A DNA stretch of 64,000 nt from Candidatus Sulfotelmatobacter sp. (GCA_036500765.1 DASYBM010000013.1:154190-218189); one strand, 5' to 3'. Positions 38,986 to 47,499 are shown, numbered from the stretch's first letter. Program-made: numbers and translations. Notes: generated by a model from the letters alone, not told the origin.

Positions 38986-39090
38986 TATAATGCGCATGTA
39001 CCTGGGGACGTTCGGGGGCGACCGAACGCCAGTCTGCCTTTGAGGGGGAGGCAGCGAAGGTGGGATTTTTGTTCCCTGTTCACCCCTCAG
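38986..39090 (+). ncRNA. Candidate structured RNA with loop-3' pseudoknot
   Basis: A perfect TATAAT (38986-38991) precedes two adjacent hairpins. The first has CTGG/CCAG and CGGTTCGG-type pairs (CGTTCGG 39009-39015 with CCGAACG 39022-39028). The second is CTGCCT (39034-39039) with AGGCAG (39049-39054). The second loop contains TGAGGGG (39041-39047), complementary to CCCCTCA at 39083-39089, a possible pseudoknot. It may be a leader or a small RNA upstream of the sigma-54 activator. I could not assign it to a known class; Acidobacteria-specific motifs such as Acido-1 should be tested. Confidence 0.4.
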
Positions 39091-39243
39091 CTCCAAGCGT
39101 AAAATCCGACTGCCTGTATACCTTCACACGTTCCCGCGTGGTGAAATCGTTATCTGTCGTCGATTTTCTCGCTCTCAGTCGAATCCAACAACCCATCTTC
39201 CGGCCGACGACCGTCGATTCTCGCTTCCCGGGAAAGGTTTCTT

Positions 39244-41223
39244 ATGTCTGAACCTGCCTCCTTCGGATTCGACAACGCCCTTCTGCGACCCGCAGCCTTT
39301 TCCGACCCGGAGAGGGTACTCGAGGCCTATTACGGTTCCTCGACGGTCGGTCTTGCCATCTTGGACACTGAGCATCGCTATCTCGCGGTCAACTGCAGAC
39401 TCGCCGAAATCAATGGTGTTCCTGCACCTGAACACCTCGGTAAGACGATCAAGGAAGTCCTGGGAGATTTCGCCGATGCGGTCGCGCCGAAGCTTCAGCG
39501 CGCGATTTCTGAAAGGGAACCGGTCAACTTTGAGATTTCCGCCATGCTCCCTGCACGAAACGAACCCGCCTGCTGGATCGTCCACTACCTTCCTATTCTG
39601 AACGCCACCGGAGATGTTTCGCGGGTGGGCGCCGTGGTGGTCGAAACCACTGCCGAAAAGATGCTGGAGCGATCCTTGCACGACGTTGACAGCAAATTAC
39701 ACAAAGAAATGGACCGGCTCCAGATGGTGCTCGACGTGAGTAAGATCCTGGCGACTACATGGAACTTGCAGCACATTTTCCCTCAGATCTCGGCCCGCAT
39801 CCGCCGCGTCTTGTGGCACGAATACGCCGGGTTCGAGTTGTATGAGGCTAATACCGGGCTGCTTATCCGCCAGGCCGAAGACTTCCCGCTCGGCAAGGGC
39901 CTGCTTACATCCCTACCCATCAGTCCACACAACAGTCCCGGTGGCCACGCCCTGCAAATGCTCACCCCGCTAATCTTCTCCAAGGACCAGATGCTGGGCT
40001 TCGAGGCCGAGATCACCAAGAACTTTCTGGCCGAGGGACTGCAATCCCTGTGCTGCGTTCCGCTTGCCCTGCCCAATGGCGCGTTGGGAGTTCTGGAGCT
40101 TGCCAGTACGCGAGCCAATGCATTTCAGCCCGAAGACTTGACTCTGCTGAATCAGGTCGGCGCTCAATTTGCCCTGGCTCTGGAAAACCATCGAGCCGCA
40201 GCTGAGATTGAAACTCTCAAGGAGCGCCTCGCTGACGAGAAGAAATATCTGGAGGGAGAAACTCGCCCTAAAGCCCATTTCTCCGAGATCGTAGGCGATA
40301 GTCCCGCGCTCCACAAAGTACTCGACCAGATCTCTACGGTTGCTCCCAGTCATGCCACAGTGTTGATACTGGGAGAAACCGGCACCGGTAAGGAGTTAGT
40401 CGCCCGCGCTATCCATCGCTTGAGCCGCAGGGAGGAAGGACCCTTCATCAAAGTCAACTGCGCTGCCATCCCCACTGGCCTGCTGGAGAGCGAATTGTTC
40501 GGCCACGAGAAGGGCGCGTTCACCGGTGCGGTCAGCCAGAAAGTCGGGCGCATGGAACTGGCCGACGGCGGCACTCTGTTTCTTGACGAAGTTGGTGAAA
40601 TTCCTCTTGAGCTCCAGCCCAAGCTGCTGCGCGTACTTCAGGATCAGGAGTTTGAACGGCTGGGCAGCAATCGCACGATCAAAGTGAACCTGCGTTTAAT
40701 TGCCGCCACCAATCGAGATTTGGCCAGAGGAATCGCCCTGCATGAATTTCGCAGCGACCTCTTTTACCGTCTCAGCGTGTTTCCCATTCGCGTGCCTCCC
40801 CTGCGCGAACGCCGGGAGGATATTCCGCTGCTCGTCCGGCACTACGTTCACAAATTCGCTCAGCGCATGGAACGCCCCATCGAAACCATTCCCCGCGAAA
40901 CCATGAAAGCCTTGACCGAGTGGTCCTGGCCCGGCAATGTTCGCGAACTCGAGAATCTCATGGAGCGCTCCGTCATTCTGAGCGACGGCAATGCCCTGCA
41001 CGTCCCCTTATCGGAAATGCACAGTGAAGTCCATCTTCCGTCAGCCCAGAACCATACCTTGGATAGCGCCGAGCGTGAGCACATCCTTCGCGTTCTGCGG
41101 GAGACCCGCGGCACCATCGCCGGCCCCGACGGCGCTGCGCGCCGCCTCGGACTCAAACGCACTACCTTGCAGTCCAAAATGCAGCGCCTAAAAATCAATC
41201 GCCAGGACTACATGGGATCGTAA
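39244..41223 (+). CDS. Sigma-54-dependent transcriptional activator (PAS-GAF-AAA-Fis)
   Basis: The 659-residue protein has a PAS-like domain (about 25-140), a GAF domain (about 155-315) and an AAA+ domain (about 340-560). The latter holds [16 protein letters not shown] (Walker A near 376), the sigma-54 contact loop GAFTGA near 424 and a [11 protein letters not shown]alker B. A Fis-type helix-turn-helix ([19 protein letters not shown]) ends the protein. The arrangement is like FhlA, so a small molecule or redox signal probably acts on the GAF part. The target genes are unknown. A possible structured leader lies upstream. Confidence 0.93.
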   Translation: MSEPASFGFDNALLRPAAFSDPERVLEAYYGSSTVGLAILDTEHRYLAVNCRLAEINGVPAPEHLGKTIKEVLGDFADAVAPKLQRAISEREPVNFEISAMLPARNEPACWIVHYLPILNATGDVSRVGAVVVETTAEKMLERSLHDVDSKLHKEMDRLQMVLDVSKILATTWNLQHIFPQISARIRRVLWHEYAGFELYEANTGLLIRQAEDFPLGKGLLTSLPISPHNSPGGHALQMLTPLIFSKDQMLGFEAEITKNFLAEGLQSLCCVPLALPNGALGVLELASTRANAFQPEDLTLLNQVGAQFALALENHRAAAEIETLKERLADEKKYLEGETRPKAHFSEIVGDSPALHKVLDQISTVAPSHATVLILGETGTGKELVARAIHRLSRREEGPFIKVNCAAIPTGLLESELFGHEKGAFTGAVSQKVGRMELADGGTLFLDEVGEIPLELQPKLLRVLQDQEFERLGSNRTIKVNLRLIAATNRDLARGIALHEFRSDLFYRLSVFPIRVPPLRERREDIPLLVRHYVHKFAQRMERPIETIPRETMKALTEWSWPGNVRELENLMERSVILSDGNALHVPLSEMHSEVHLPSAQNHTLDSAEREHILRVLRETRGTIAGPDGAARRLGLKRTTLQSKMQRLKINRQDYMGS

Positions 41224-41305
41224 ACGGTGTCCTTGTCTCAACAGGGACGGGTTCAAACAACTCCTAAAGAAAAATTAGGCAATACCCAGTGGGTGTCACC
41301 GTGAC

Positions 41306-41343
41306 GGCTAATCGGCAGAGTGCCGATTTCTTAAGCCTTTTTT
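41306..41343 (+). terminator. Terminator-like hairpin after the sigma-54 activator
   Basis: ATCGGCA and TGCCGAT (41311-41317 and 41321-41327) form a stem inside outer arms GGCT/AAGCC, followed by TTTTTT at 41338-41343. It could end the activator transcript or act as a leader terminator for the regulator. Confidence 0.6.
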
Positions 41344-41366
41344 CCAGACTAGTCCGGCCTTTCTGT

Positions 41367-41384
41367 TTTGGAACTTGTTCCAAA
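41367..41384. promoter_or_regulatory. Perfect inverted repeat upstream of FNR-like gene
   Basis: TTTGGAAC and GTTCCAAA flank TT. It resembles neither the CRP (TGTGA) nor the FNR (TTGAT) half-site, so the regulator is unknown. Its position about 170 bases upstream of the regulator start suggests control of that gene. Confidence 0.4.
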
Positions 41385-41554
41385 CACGGAAGTTCCCGCG
41401 TTCTGCCTCTCTTCCCGTTTACGGAACCCTGCGTGCACAGGATCAAATCACTCTGCTCTGGCCAGCCCATGTTCCTGTTCCTGCCTCGCAGAGTCGTCCG
41501 TTCCCCCAGAAATCAGTTCCCGGCGCATGACGCCGGTTGCTTGGGAGTAAAGAA

Positions 41555-42712
41555 GTGTTGGCCACTAACAAATGTTTAGCTCTGAACGCACCCTCGAGTC
41601 CGTTCCTTGAAACGGCTTCAATTCCGCTGCTCCCACCACAGCTCCCGTCGCGCGACCATTCCGACCTGATTACGGGATGGGCCCTGCGGAGGGCTCAGCC
41701 TTTGCCCGATAACTCGGGTCTCAATCGACCCGTCGCTCCAGACGTTCAACCCAGCCCATCGACTCCCCGAAGGGAAATCGATCCCCTTTATCTGTTCGCC
41801 TGCCGCCTGGCGTGGGAACAGCAGGAAGAGCCGAGCGCTGCCTGGGAGTTGCTGGCGGCCGCTCAGAGTTCCGACGGCGATGCTCGCGCTTATGCTCGCG
41901 CCCTCATCGCCAGTTCGCCTCAACTCGGAGGCCTGGGTACGAGTTCGGTTGGCACGACCAGACAAAAGCGGCAGGCCGCCAAGGAGAAAGATATGAATGC
42001 ACCTTATGGACTCGACATAGTCGATAACTGCACCGAGTGTCCTTACACGAATGCCAGCTTTTTTTGTGGTTTTTCCGAGTCCGTACGCCAGGCGCTGAAC
42101 GAAGTTAGTCACAAGAGCATCCTGCCGGCCGGAGCGATCCTGTTTGTCGAAGGGCAGAGTCCGCGCGGAATGTTCATCTTGTGCTCGGGCCGCGTCAATC
42201 TTTCCACCGCGTCCCGGGAAGGCAAGATCCTGATTCTGAAAAGCGCCCAAGCGGGCGAGGCCCTTGGCCTGAGCGCGACCGTTTCGGGCATGGGATACGA
42301 AGCGACGGCCGAAACGGCAACGCCCTGCCAGTTGAACTTTGTGGATCGTAACCACTACCTCGAACTGATGCAGGCACACAGCGAGGTCGGCCTGCACGCG
42401 GCGCAGTGTTTGAGTCGCGACTTCCAGTCCGCCTATCGCGACATTCACGATCTGGTGCTCACGCGTTCTTCCGCCGGAAAACTCGCCAGGCTGCTGCTCT
42501 CGCACTCGCCGGCGCAGGCCCCGGAAATCGCATCCGCGGAATCGCGCGTCCATTCGGCGATGACTCACGAAGAGATGGCGCAGCGCATCGGCTCGTCCCG
42601 GGAGACCGTCACTCGATTGTTAAGCAATCTCAGGAAAAAGCAGTTGATTCGTTTGGAGGGGCCGACCTTGATTATTCGCGATAGGACTGCATTGGAAGCT
42701 TTGGCCGTATAG
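41555..42712 (+). CDS. FNR/CRP-family regulator with N-terminal extension
   Basis: The 385-residue form starts at a GTG after GGGAG. Its first 145 residues form a Pro-rich and helical extension containing IDPLYLFACRLAWEQQEEPSA and AAWELLAAAQSSDGDARA. The regulator proper begins near MNAPYGLDIVDNCTECPYTNASFFCGFS, an ATG at 41993 that has its own AAGGAG, so translation may also start there. The Cys triplet (C-x2-C-x8-C) could hold an iron-sulfur cluster as in FNR. A cyclic-nucleotide-binding fold and a helix-turn-helix (HEEMAQRIGSSRETVTRLLSNL) follow. Confidence 0.83.
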   Translation: MLATNKCLALNAPSSPFLETASIPLLPPQLPSRDHSDLITGWALRRAQPLPDNSGLNRPVAPDVQPSPSTPRREIDPLYLFACRLAWEQQEEPSAAWELLAAAQSSDGDARAYARALIASSPQLGGLGTSSVGTTRQKRQAAKEKDMNAPYGLDIVDNCTECPYTNASFFCGFSESVRQALNEVSHKSILPAGAILFVEGQSPRGMFILCSGRVNLSTASREGKILILKSAQAGEALGLSATVSGMGYEATAETATPCQLNFVDRNHYLELMQAHSEVGLHAAQCLSRDFQSAYRDIHDLVLTRSSAGKLARLLLSHSPAQAPEIASAESRVHSAMTHEEMAQRIGSSRETVTRLLSNLRKKQLIRLEGPTLIIRDRTALEALAV

Positions 42713-43017
42713 CCCTCCCCCCCGGCTAAACCGGAGGGCGACTTTCTGGTTTGGAGTCGTCCTCCGGATGTTGAATTGTTCTAAACAATGCTCCGCGTTT
42801 CTTTTAAAGCGGAACAAAACGACTGAGAAAACAGCGACTCAAAAGAATGTATTCTGGCACCCTGATCAACGATCTGCTGACTATTTCTGAGCGAGTGCAA
42901 AACGGTTCGCGCGGGCCAAGCCCGGATGGCTCGGACACAGACTGCCATTGCCATGAGCGGCGGGGCCATGAGAGGCAGGAGAATGAGAGGCGCGGCCAGG
43001 AGCGGCGGGGAGCGAAC
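42713..43017. other. Convergent spacer between FNR-like and LytTR genes
   Basis: A hairpin CCCTCC/GGAGGG lies near 42713-42738 and could end the regulator transcript. A GC-rich stretch at about 42953-43013 is made of near repeats of ATGAG[CA]GGC. A 116-codon open frame (42847-43197) overlaps the end of the LytTR gene antisense; only its first 18 residues look protein-like, so I do not call it. Confidence 0.5.
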
Positions 43018-43797
43018 TCAGAGTCCGAACAGTTCCCGCAGTCGCTTGGTCTGAGCCCGGCTGACTGGAATCTCAGTCTGCTTCTTATCATCCATGCGCA
43101 GCTGATACGAACTCTTGAACCATGGTACTACCTCGCGGATGCGGTTGATGTTCACCAGATAGGAGCGGTGCGCCCGCCAGAAAAGGTTCGTGTCTAAACT
43201 GTCCAGCAACTCCTCCAGCGTCCGGCAATTGGACTGGCCTTCCATTCCTGCCACCCCTCCGGTCACCACCGTGATCACGCCGTCTTCGATCCACGCATAA
43301 CAGATATCTCGCTGGTCCACCAGGAACATGCGTCCCACAGTCTTCAGCAGAACCTTCGCCGCCGGCTGCTTCTGAGACTCAATCATCCGTACCAGGGTTT
43401 CAATCTTCTCTGCCGGCAACCCATCCGCGTCCTGCTTGGCTCGCGCCTTTTGGATCGCCTGCGCCACCCGCTTCTTGTCGAACGGTTTCAGCAGATAATC
43501 GACCGCGTTCACTTCGAACGCTTTCACCGCATACTGATCAAAGGCGGTGGCAAATACAATCTTGGGTAGCGGGACTTTCTTATCGAGCAATTTCTTGATG
43601 ACACCGAAGCCGTCCAGTCCCGGCATTTGGACGTCCAGAAACACCAAGTCCGGATTGTGTTCCTTGATGAGGCCGACGGCTTCCAGTCCGTTCTTACCCT
43701 GCGCCACGACATCGACATCGTCGGCATTCTTCAGCAGGTAGGCAAGTTCGTCGCGCGCCAGTTGCTCATCGTCCACGATTACAGCGGATAAAGCCAT
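43018..43797 (-). CDS. LytTR-family response regulator
   Basis: The 259-residue protein has a receiver domain (VDDEQLARDELAYLL, phosphoacceptor Asp in LVFLDVQMPG near 55, KPFDKKR) and a C-terminal LytTR DNA-binding domain (FWRAHRSYLVNINRIREVVPW). A histidine kinase partner is not adjacent. It converges with the FNR-like regulator gene. Confidence 0.93.
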   Translation of the reverse strand: MALSAVIVDDEQLARDELAYLLKNADDVDVVAQGKNGLEAVGLIKEHNPDLVFLDVQMPGLDGFGVIKKLLDKKVPLPKIVFATAFDQYAVKAFEVNAVDYLLKPFDKKRVAQAIQKARAKQDADGLPAEKIETLVRMIESQKQPAAKVLLKTVGRMFLVDQRDICYAWIEDGVITVVTGGVAGMEGQSNCRTLEELLDSLDTNLFWRAHRSYLVNINRIREVVPWFKSSYQLRMDDKKQTEIPVSRAQTKRLRELFGL

Positions 43798-43935
43798 CGT
43801 CGCTCCGGACGCGACTCAAAGAATCGCTGAAATGAGTATAGTGCCCCATTTTTCCGCGCGCAATGCATGCGATATTAAGCGAGCAATCGCGTTCGATACT
43901 GAGTTTATGGCCAGTTGGTTTTCAAGACTGCGATT

Positions 43936-43977
43936 GTCACCCTGAACCGAGCCGTTCTTCAGGCGTATGGAAGGATC
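43936..43977 (+). repeat. Half unit of the GTCATCCTGA repeat family, copy D
   Basis: GTCACCCTGAACC begins the unit, a GC-rich middle stretch follows, and GGAAGGATC ends it. It lies in the space between the LytTR gene and the secreted-protein gene. Confidence 0.55.
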
Positions 43978-44028
43978 TGGGGTTCAAACGATGTGTGGAC
44001 AGCGCCCACGCTTCTGTGACCGCCTCCC

Positions 44029-44694
44029 TTAATGGGGCCGCCCACCCATCTGACCCATCATTGCGCCCATATCGACCTTCTGATATCCCGCAGGCACTTC
44101 GAACAGGTTCGACGGCTGCGATCCTTCTTGAATGTTTGTCAGTTCAATGCCCCCGCCCGTGCCGCCCTCCGTCTTGATGACGCAATGCAATTTCGTATCC
44201 ACCCAGTAGTATTCCTTACTTCCTTGGGCAGAAACGCCTTCATATTTCACCGCGCTGCGTCCGTGCAGTGAATCGCCGCCTACTTTGGTGCAACTGCCCC
44301 AGTTGGTATTAGTTCCCGACTGCTCCGCAACTTTCTTCCAGTGCGTGCAGGCGTCGTTCACATCGTCGACCCGCCAGAGTTGTGTGATCAGAGGCTTCTT
44401 CATCATGGGCGGCCACGAATCCATATACATGTGCCGCTCCGGCAGGACGATCAGCCACTTATTCTGCGCCTCATCGACTATGGCCGCGATCGGCCCCATC
44501 GCCGGATTTTGCCCCTGGACTTCGTACCGGACCTTGTCTTTTGTCGAGTAAATCTTCTTGATTCCCTCAGCGTCTGGTTTCTGATTAATAACGTCGGCGG
44601 AAAAATCCTGGCCCACGGCGAAATGACCGACCACCAGCAAGGCCACGAAACAGGAAACGCGAGCGAAAGATCGAAGCATGAAAGATCGAAGCAC
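44029..44694 (-). CDS. Secreted hypothetical protein
   Basis: The 221-residue protein has a signal peptide (SFARVSCFVALLVVGHFAVG). The body is beta-rich with a pair of Cys and ends Met/Gly-rich (MGAMMGQMGGRPH). It resembles the DUF4412-type LolA-fold group in outline, but I am not certain. The GTG at 44694 is chosen because AGGAGGT lies 6 bases upstream. The first codons contain a 15-base tandem duplication giving MLRSFMLRSF, and a 14-base tandem repeat lies just upstream. Confidence 0.7.
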   Translation of the reverse strand: MLRSFMLRSFARVSCFVALLVVGHFAVGQDFSADVINQKPDAEGIKKIYSTKDKVRYEVQGQNPAMGPIAAIVDEAQNKWLIVLPERHMYMDSWPPMMKKPLITQLWRVDDVNDACTHWKKVAEQSGTNTNWGSCTKVGGDSLHGRSAVKYEGVSAQGSKEYYWVDTKLHCVIKTEGGTGGGIELTNIQEGSQPSNLFEVPAGYQKVDMGAMMGQMGGRPH

Positions 44695-44705
44695 GGTCGA
44701 ACCTC

Positions 44706-44752
44706 CTCAAAATATTCTGTGCAAAATATTCTGTGCGGAATATCCTGTGAAG
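44706..44752. repeat. Tandem repeat AAAATATTCTGTGC upstream of secreted-protein gene
   Basis: Two exact copies and one degraded copy (GGAATATCCTGTG) of a 14-base unit lie directly before the ribosome binding site of the 44029-44694 gene. A second tandem duplication lies in its first codons. Confidence 0.6.
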
Positions 44753-44791
44753 ATAAGGAACGCCGCTAGGGCCGCAAAATCATAATCCGGT

Positions 44792-45973
44792 TCAGACCAC
44801 GTTTTCAAGCGCCAGCGCCATTCCCATGCCGCCGCTTACACAAAGCGTGGCCACACCCCGTTTCGTATTGCGCTTCAGCATTTCATGCAGCAGCGTCACG
44901 GTGATGCGCGTACCCGTACACCCAATCGGATGCCCGATCGCGATCGCCCCGCCATTCACATTCAGCCGTTCGCGATTCATATTCAATGTCCGGTCGCAGG
45001 CCAGCACCTGTGCCGCGAACGCTTCATTCAACTCGATCAGTCCAAATTCGTGCAACCTCAAGTTATGTTTCTCCTCCAACTTGCGCAGCGCCGGCACCGG
45101 ACCAATCCCCATCGTCCGAGGATCGACGCCCGCTGACGCGACCGCGACAATCCGCGCTAGCGGCTTCAGACTGTTCTGCTTCACAAAATGCTCGCCGGCG
45201 ACGACCACCGCCGCAGCCCCATCGGTGATTCCCGAGGAATTTCCCGCAGTGATCGTCCCGCTTTTCGAGAACACTGGCGCAAGCTTGCCAAGTTTCTCCA
45301 GACTCGCATCGGCAAAAGGATGCTCATCCTTCGCAAACGTAGTCGCGCCCTTTTTTCCTTCAATCGTCACCGGAACAATTTCGGCATCGAACCGTCCCGC
45401 CGCAATCGCCCGCGCCGCGCGGCTTTGCGACAGCAAAGCAAATTCATCCTGCTCTTCGCGCGTGATCTTGTATTGCTCCGCCAGCACTTCGGCGGTCTCG
45501 CCCATCACCATCTTGGCCAGCGGGCAGAAAAATCCGTCGCGATACATCCCGTCGACCATTTCCTGATTGCCCAGCCGGTATCCCCAGCGCGCCCCGTCGA
45601 AATAATAAGGAACCCGCGACATCGACTCCGTGCCGCCCGCCAGAATGCAGTTGGCATCGCCGAGAAGAATTGACTGATACGCCAGCGCAATCGACTTCAT
45701 CCCCGACGCGCAAGCCTTGTTGACGGTAAACGCCGGAACCTCCTGCGGCACGCCGCTGCGCACCGAAATCTGCCGCGCCACATTCGGCCCACCCCCCGCC
45801 TGCCGCGCGCAGCCGAAAATCGCCTCGTCAATCTGCGCCGCCTCAACCCCAGCCCGCTCCATCGCCGCCTTCGCCGCGACCACGCCCATATCCGCCGCGG
45901 TCAAAGAAGCCAGTGCCCCGCCAAATTTCCCAATCGGCGTCCGCGCGCCCGAAAGAATGTAGACAGCCTGCAA
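44792..45973 (-). CDS. Acetyl-CoA C-acetyltransferase (thiolase)
   Basis: The 393-residue protein is a biosynthetic-type thiolase. Hallmarks are NKACASGMKSIALAYQ with the nucleophile Cys near 88, NEAFAAQVLA with a conserved Asn, GAIAIGHPIGCTGTR with the active His and CVSGGMGMALALE with the second Cys near the C-terminus. It condenses or cleaves acetoacetyl-CoA. The start is a TTG preceded by GGAGGT at 6 bases. No other fatty-acid or butanol-pathway gene is adjacent. Confidence 0.93.
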   Translation of the reverse strand: MQAVYILSGARTPIGKFGGALASLTAADMGVVAAKAAMERAGVEAAQIDEAIFGCARQAGGGPNVARQISVRSGVPQEVPAFTVNKACASGMKSIALAYQSILLGDANCILAGGTESMSRVPYYFDGARWGYRLGNQEMVDGMYRDGFFCPLAKMVMGETAEVLAEQYKITREEQDEFALLSQSRAARAIAAGRFDAEIVPVTIEGKKGATTFAKDEHPFADASLEKLGKLAPVFSKSGTITAGNSSGITDGAAAVVVAGEHFVKQNSLKPLARIVAVASAGVDPRTMGIGPVPALRKLEEKHNLRLHEFGLIELNEAFAAQVLACDRTLNMNRERLNVNGGAIAIGHPIGCTGTRITVTLLHEMLKRNTKRGVATLCVSGGMGMALALENVV

Positions 45974-46016
45974 AGGGCGACCTCCAGAAGTAAGGGATAA
46001 CGAATACGACCGCGAG

Positions 46017-46394
46017 TTAAATGCTCGCGATCAATTGATACTTCTTCGCGCTCGATTCCACTATCCTTCGCCTTCCATGCCCCGGATTCGGCATATAGCG
46101 AGTGCGCAGAAGGCCGAACGATTCCAGCAAGTCGATATCCCGGCTGACCGCACGAGCATTTCGATTCAGGGTTTCGGCTAACAGAGAGACTGACGTGGCC
46201 GTCTTGCTGGCTCGCAGCAACCGCAGCCGTTGCGCCGACAACACCTTCATCATTTCACTCGCGTCTTCGAACGAAATAACCAGCTCGGGCTCCAGCTTCC
46301 GGCCCCGGTCCAGCTTGCGGGCGTCTTCGCGAGCCCGGCTGAAAAACTCTTCGGTGCTTTCGGTCACCACGCGTACTTTAGCTTTTCGGCTCAT
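46017..46394 (-). CDS. HTH antitoxin-like protein (HVO_A0114 family)
   Basis: The 125-residue protein has a winged-helix region, VLSAQRLRLLRASKTATSVSLLAETLNRNARAVSRDIDLLESFGLL. It matches the HVO_A0114 putative DNA-binding family. These proteins are often found beside small toxin genes of the TumE type, and such a frame lies 21 bases upstream (46416-46715). It is probably the antitoxin and autoregulator of that pair. Confidence 0.75.
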   Translation of the reverse strand: MSRKAKVRVVTESTEEFFSRAREDARKLDRGRKLEPELVISFEDASEMMKVLSAQRLRLLRASKTATSVSLLAETLNRNARAVSRDIDLLESFGLLRTRYMPNPGHGRRRIVESSAKKYQLIASI

Positions 46395-46415
46395 CTTCGT
46401 GTCTCCAGAGATCGT

Positions 46416-46715
46416 TCACTCTTGTTGAAACCGTTTCAGAAGCGCTGAATAGCCGGTAAAATTCACCGATGAAACCTCACCCATGAAGTGTCGGTGATGA
46501 TGTCCGTGGCTGTTGTCGTAACCGAGTATCCGGCCATTGTCCACGCCGCTGATTCGCGTGTTGATATAGGCCAGACTATACTTAACGACCTCGCTCCCGC
46601 GACTGTGGACCTCGATTTTTACGATCGCCCCGCGCCGTTTCCCGGTCAGGTGACGAACCGCGATCCGTCGTTCGATCGCGGCCGGAGTCCGAGATCTCTT
46701 TCCCGCTAACTCATT
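46416..46715 (-). CDS. TumE-like (DUF6516) toxin frame lacking a normal start
   Basis: A 99-codon open frame reads NELAGKRSRTPAAIERRIA… and continues KYSLAYINTRISGVD, NGRILGYDNSHGHHHRHF and FTGYSALLKRFQQE. These are clear matches from memory to the TumE/DUF6516 toxin family. No in-frame ATG, GTG or TTG lies between the upstream TAG at 46718 and residue 67 or so. The nearest ATG at 46714-46712 is in another frame. Either a one-base indel near the 5' end has inactivated the gene or an unusual start codon is used. Confidence 0.75.
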   Translation of the reverse strand, partial: NELAGKRSRTPAAIERRIAVRHLTGKRRGAIVKIEVHSRGSEVVKYSLAYINTRISGVDNGRILGYDNSHGHHHRHFMGEVSSVNFTGYSALLKRFQQE

Positions 46716-46745
46716 CTATCACAGCTAGGATGTTAGATGTGCGAA

Positions 46746-46796
46746 CTGGATGCCTGCGATCCAGTGGATGTATACTATGAGCACCTAAAAAGGTGC
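46746..46796 (+). promoter_or_regulatory. Promoter and palindromes of the Phd-ParE module
   Basis: TATACT (46771-46776) is a likely -10, though no good -35 is seen. A perfect stem CTGGAT/ATCCAG (46746-46751 and 46759-46764) lies upstream, and GCACCT-AAAA-AGGTGC (46781-46796) covers the expected transcription start. Both could bind the antitoxin for autoregulation. Confidence 0.5.
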
Positions 46797-46813
46797 CTAG
46801 GAGGATGATAAAC

Positions 46814-47104
46814 GTGCTTGACCTTACCCAGGATATTCAGTCATTGACCACCTTCCGCCGTCGCTCAGCAGATTTCCTCAAGCAACTTCGAAAGAGCAAA
46901 CGCCCGGTCGTCTTGACGGTGAAGGGTAAGGCCGCGGCGGTAGTCCAGGATGCGCAAGCCTACCAACGCCTGCTCGACATCGCAGCCGCCGCCGACGCCC
47001 GCGAAGGCATTCGCCAGGGTATGGACGACGTGAGGAAAGGCCGAACGCGCCCCGTGCAGGAGTTCTTCGCCGAGTTCGAAGCCAAGCATGGCATATCTCG
47101 TTAG
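46814..47104 (+). CDS. Phd/YefM-family antitoxin
   Basis: The protein starts at GTG 46814 after AGGAGG at a 9-base distance; an ATG at 46805 abuts the ribosome binding site and is less likely. It continues SLTTFRRRSADFLKQLRKSKRPVVLTVKGKAAAVVQDAQAYQRLLD, the Phd fold. The C-terminal part binds the toxin. Its end overlaps the toxin gene by 17 bases. Confidence 0.85.
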   Translation: MLDLTQDIQSLTTFRRRSADFLKQLRKSKRPVVLTVKGKAAAVVQDAQAYQRLLDIAAAADAREGIRQGMDDVRKGRTRPVQEFFAEFEAKHGISR

Positions 47105-47402
47105 AATCGCCGCTCGTGCCGAGCGCGACCTTGTGGGAATTTACGAGTACATCCGCGCAGGCGAATCTTCCGCTGCGCTCCGCTGGTATGAGGGCCTTAG
47201 GCAAGCGATCCTGACCCTCGCAGAACATCCGAATCGCTGCCCCGTCACTCCTGAGAGCAAGCAATTCCGTCATCTGCTCTATGGCAATAAGCCTCATGTC
47301 TATCGCGTGATCTACCGTATCCTGGAGAAGCCAAAGCGCGTCGCAATTGTCCATATTCGCCACGGTGCGCGACGCAGGTTTAGGGTCCAAGAACTTTTAT
47401 AA
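47088..47402 (+). CDS. ParE/RelE-family toxin
   Basis: The 104-residue protein reads YLVRIAARAERDLVGIYEYIRAGESSAALRWYEGLRQAIL, then KQFRHLLYGNKPHVYRVIYRI, matching the ParE/RelE superfamily. It is likely a gyrase inhibitor or ribosome-dependent RNase; the two cannot be told apart here. It overlaps the antitoxin and ends 97 bases before rpsP. Confidence 0.87.
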   Translation: MAYLVRIAARAERDLVGIYEYIRAGESSAALRWYEGLRQAILTLAEHPNRCPVTPESKQFRHLLYGNKPHVYRVIYRILEKPKRVAIVHIRHGARRRFRVQELL

Positions 47403-47499
47403 AAGGCGCACGAGGACGTTGCATTCCCGCCTAACCTCCGGCATAATAAGAGTTTGCCTCGATCTCACCGGACTCTTCCGGAACAAGGATATAAGACCT

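Larger units (their letters stand above)
41224..41554. other. Intergenic region upstream of the FNR-like regulator
   Basis: This 331-base spacer holds a hairpin after the activator stop (GTCCTTGT/ACAGGGAC at 41229-41248), a terminator-like stem at 41306-41343, and a perfect inverted repeat TTTGGAACTTGTTCCAAA at 41367-41384. The inverted repeat lies upstream of the regulator gene and could be an operator. I see no coding sequence. Confidence 0.55.

Noticed and set aside
42847..43197. A 116-codon open frame beginning MYSGTLINDLLTISERVQ
   Set aside because: The first residues look protein-like, but the middle is low-complexity repeat and the end runs antisense into the LytTR gene. A much shorter real peptide cannot be excluded.
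46488..46709. A plus-strand open frame before the Phd module
   Set aside because: It is antisense to the TumE-like toxin frame, which has clear family motifs.
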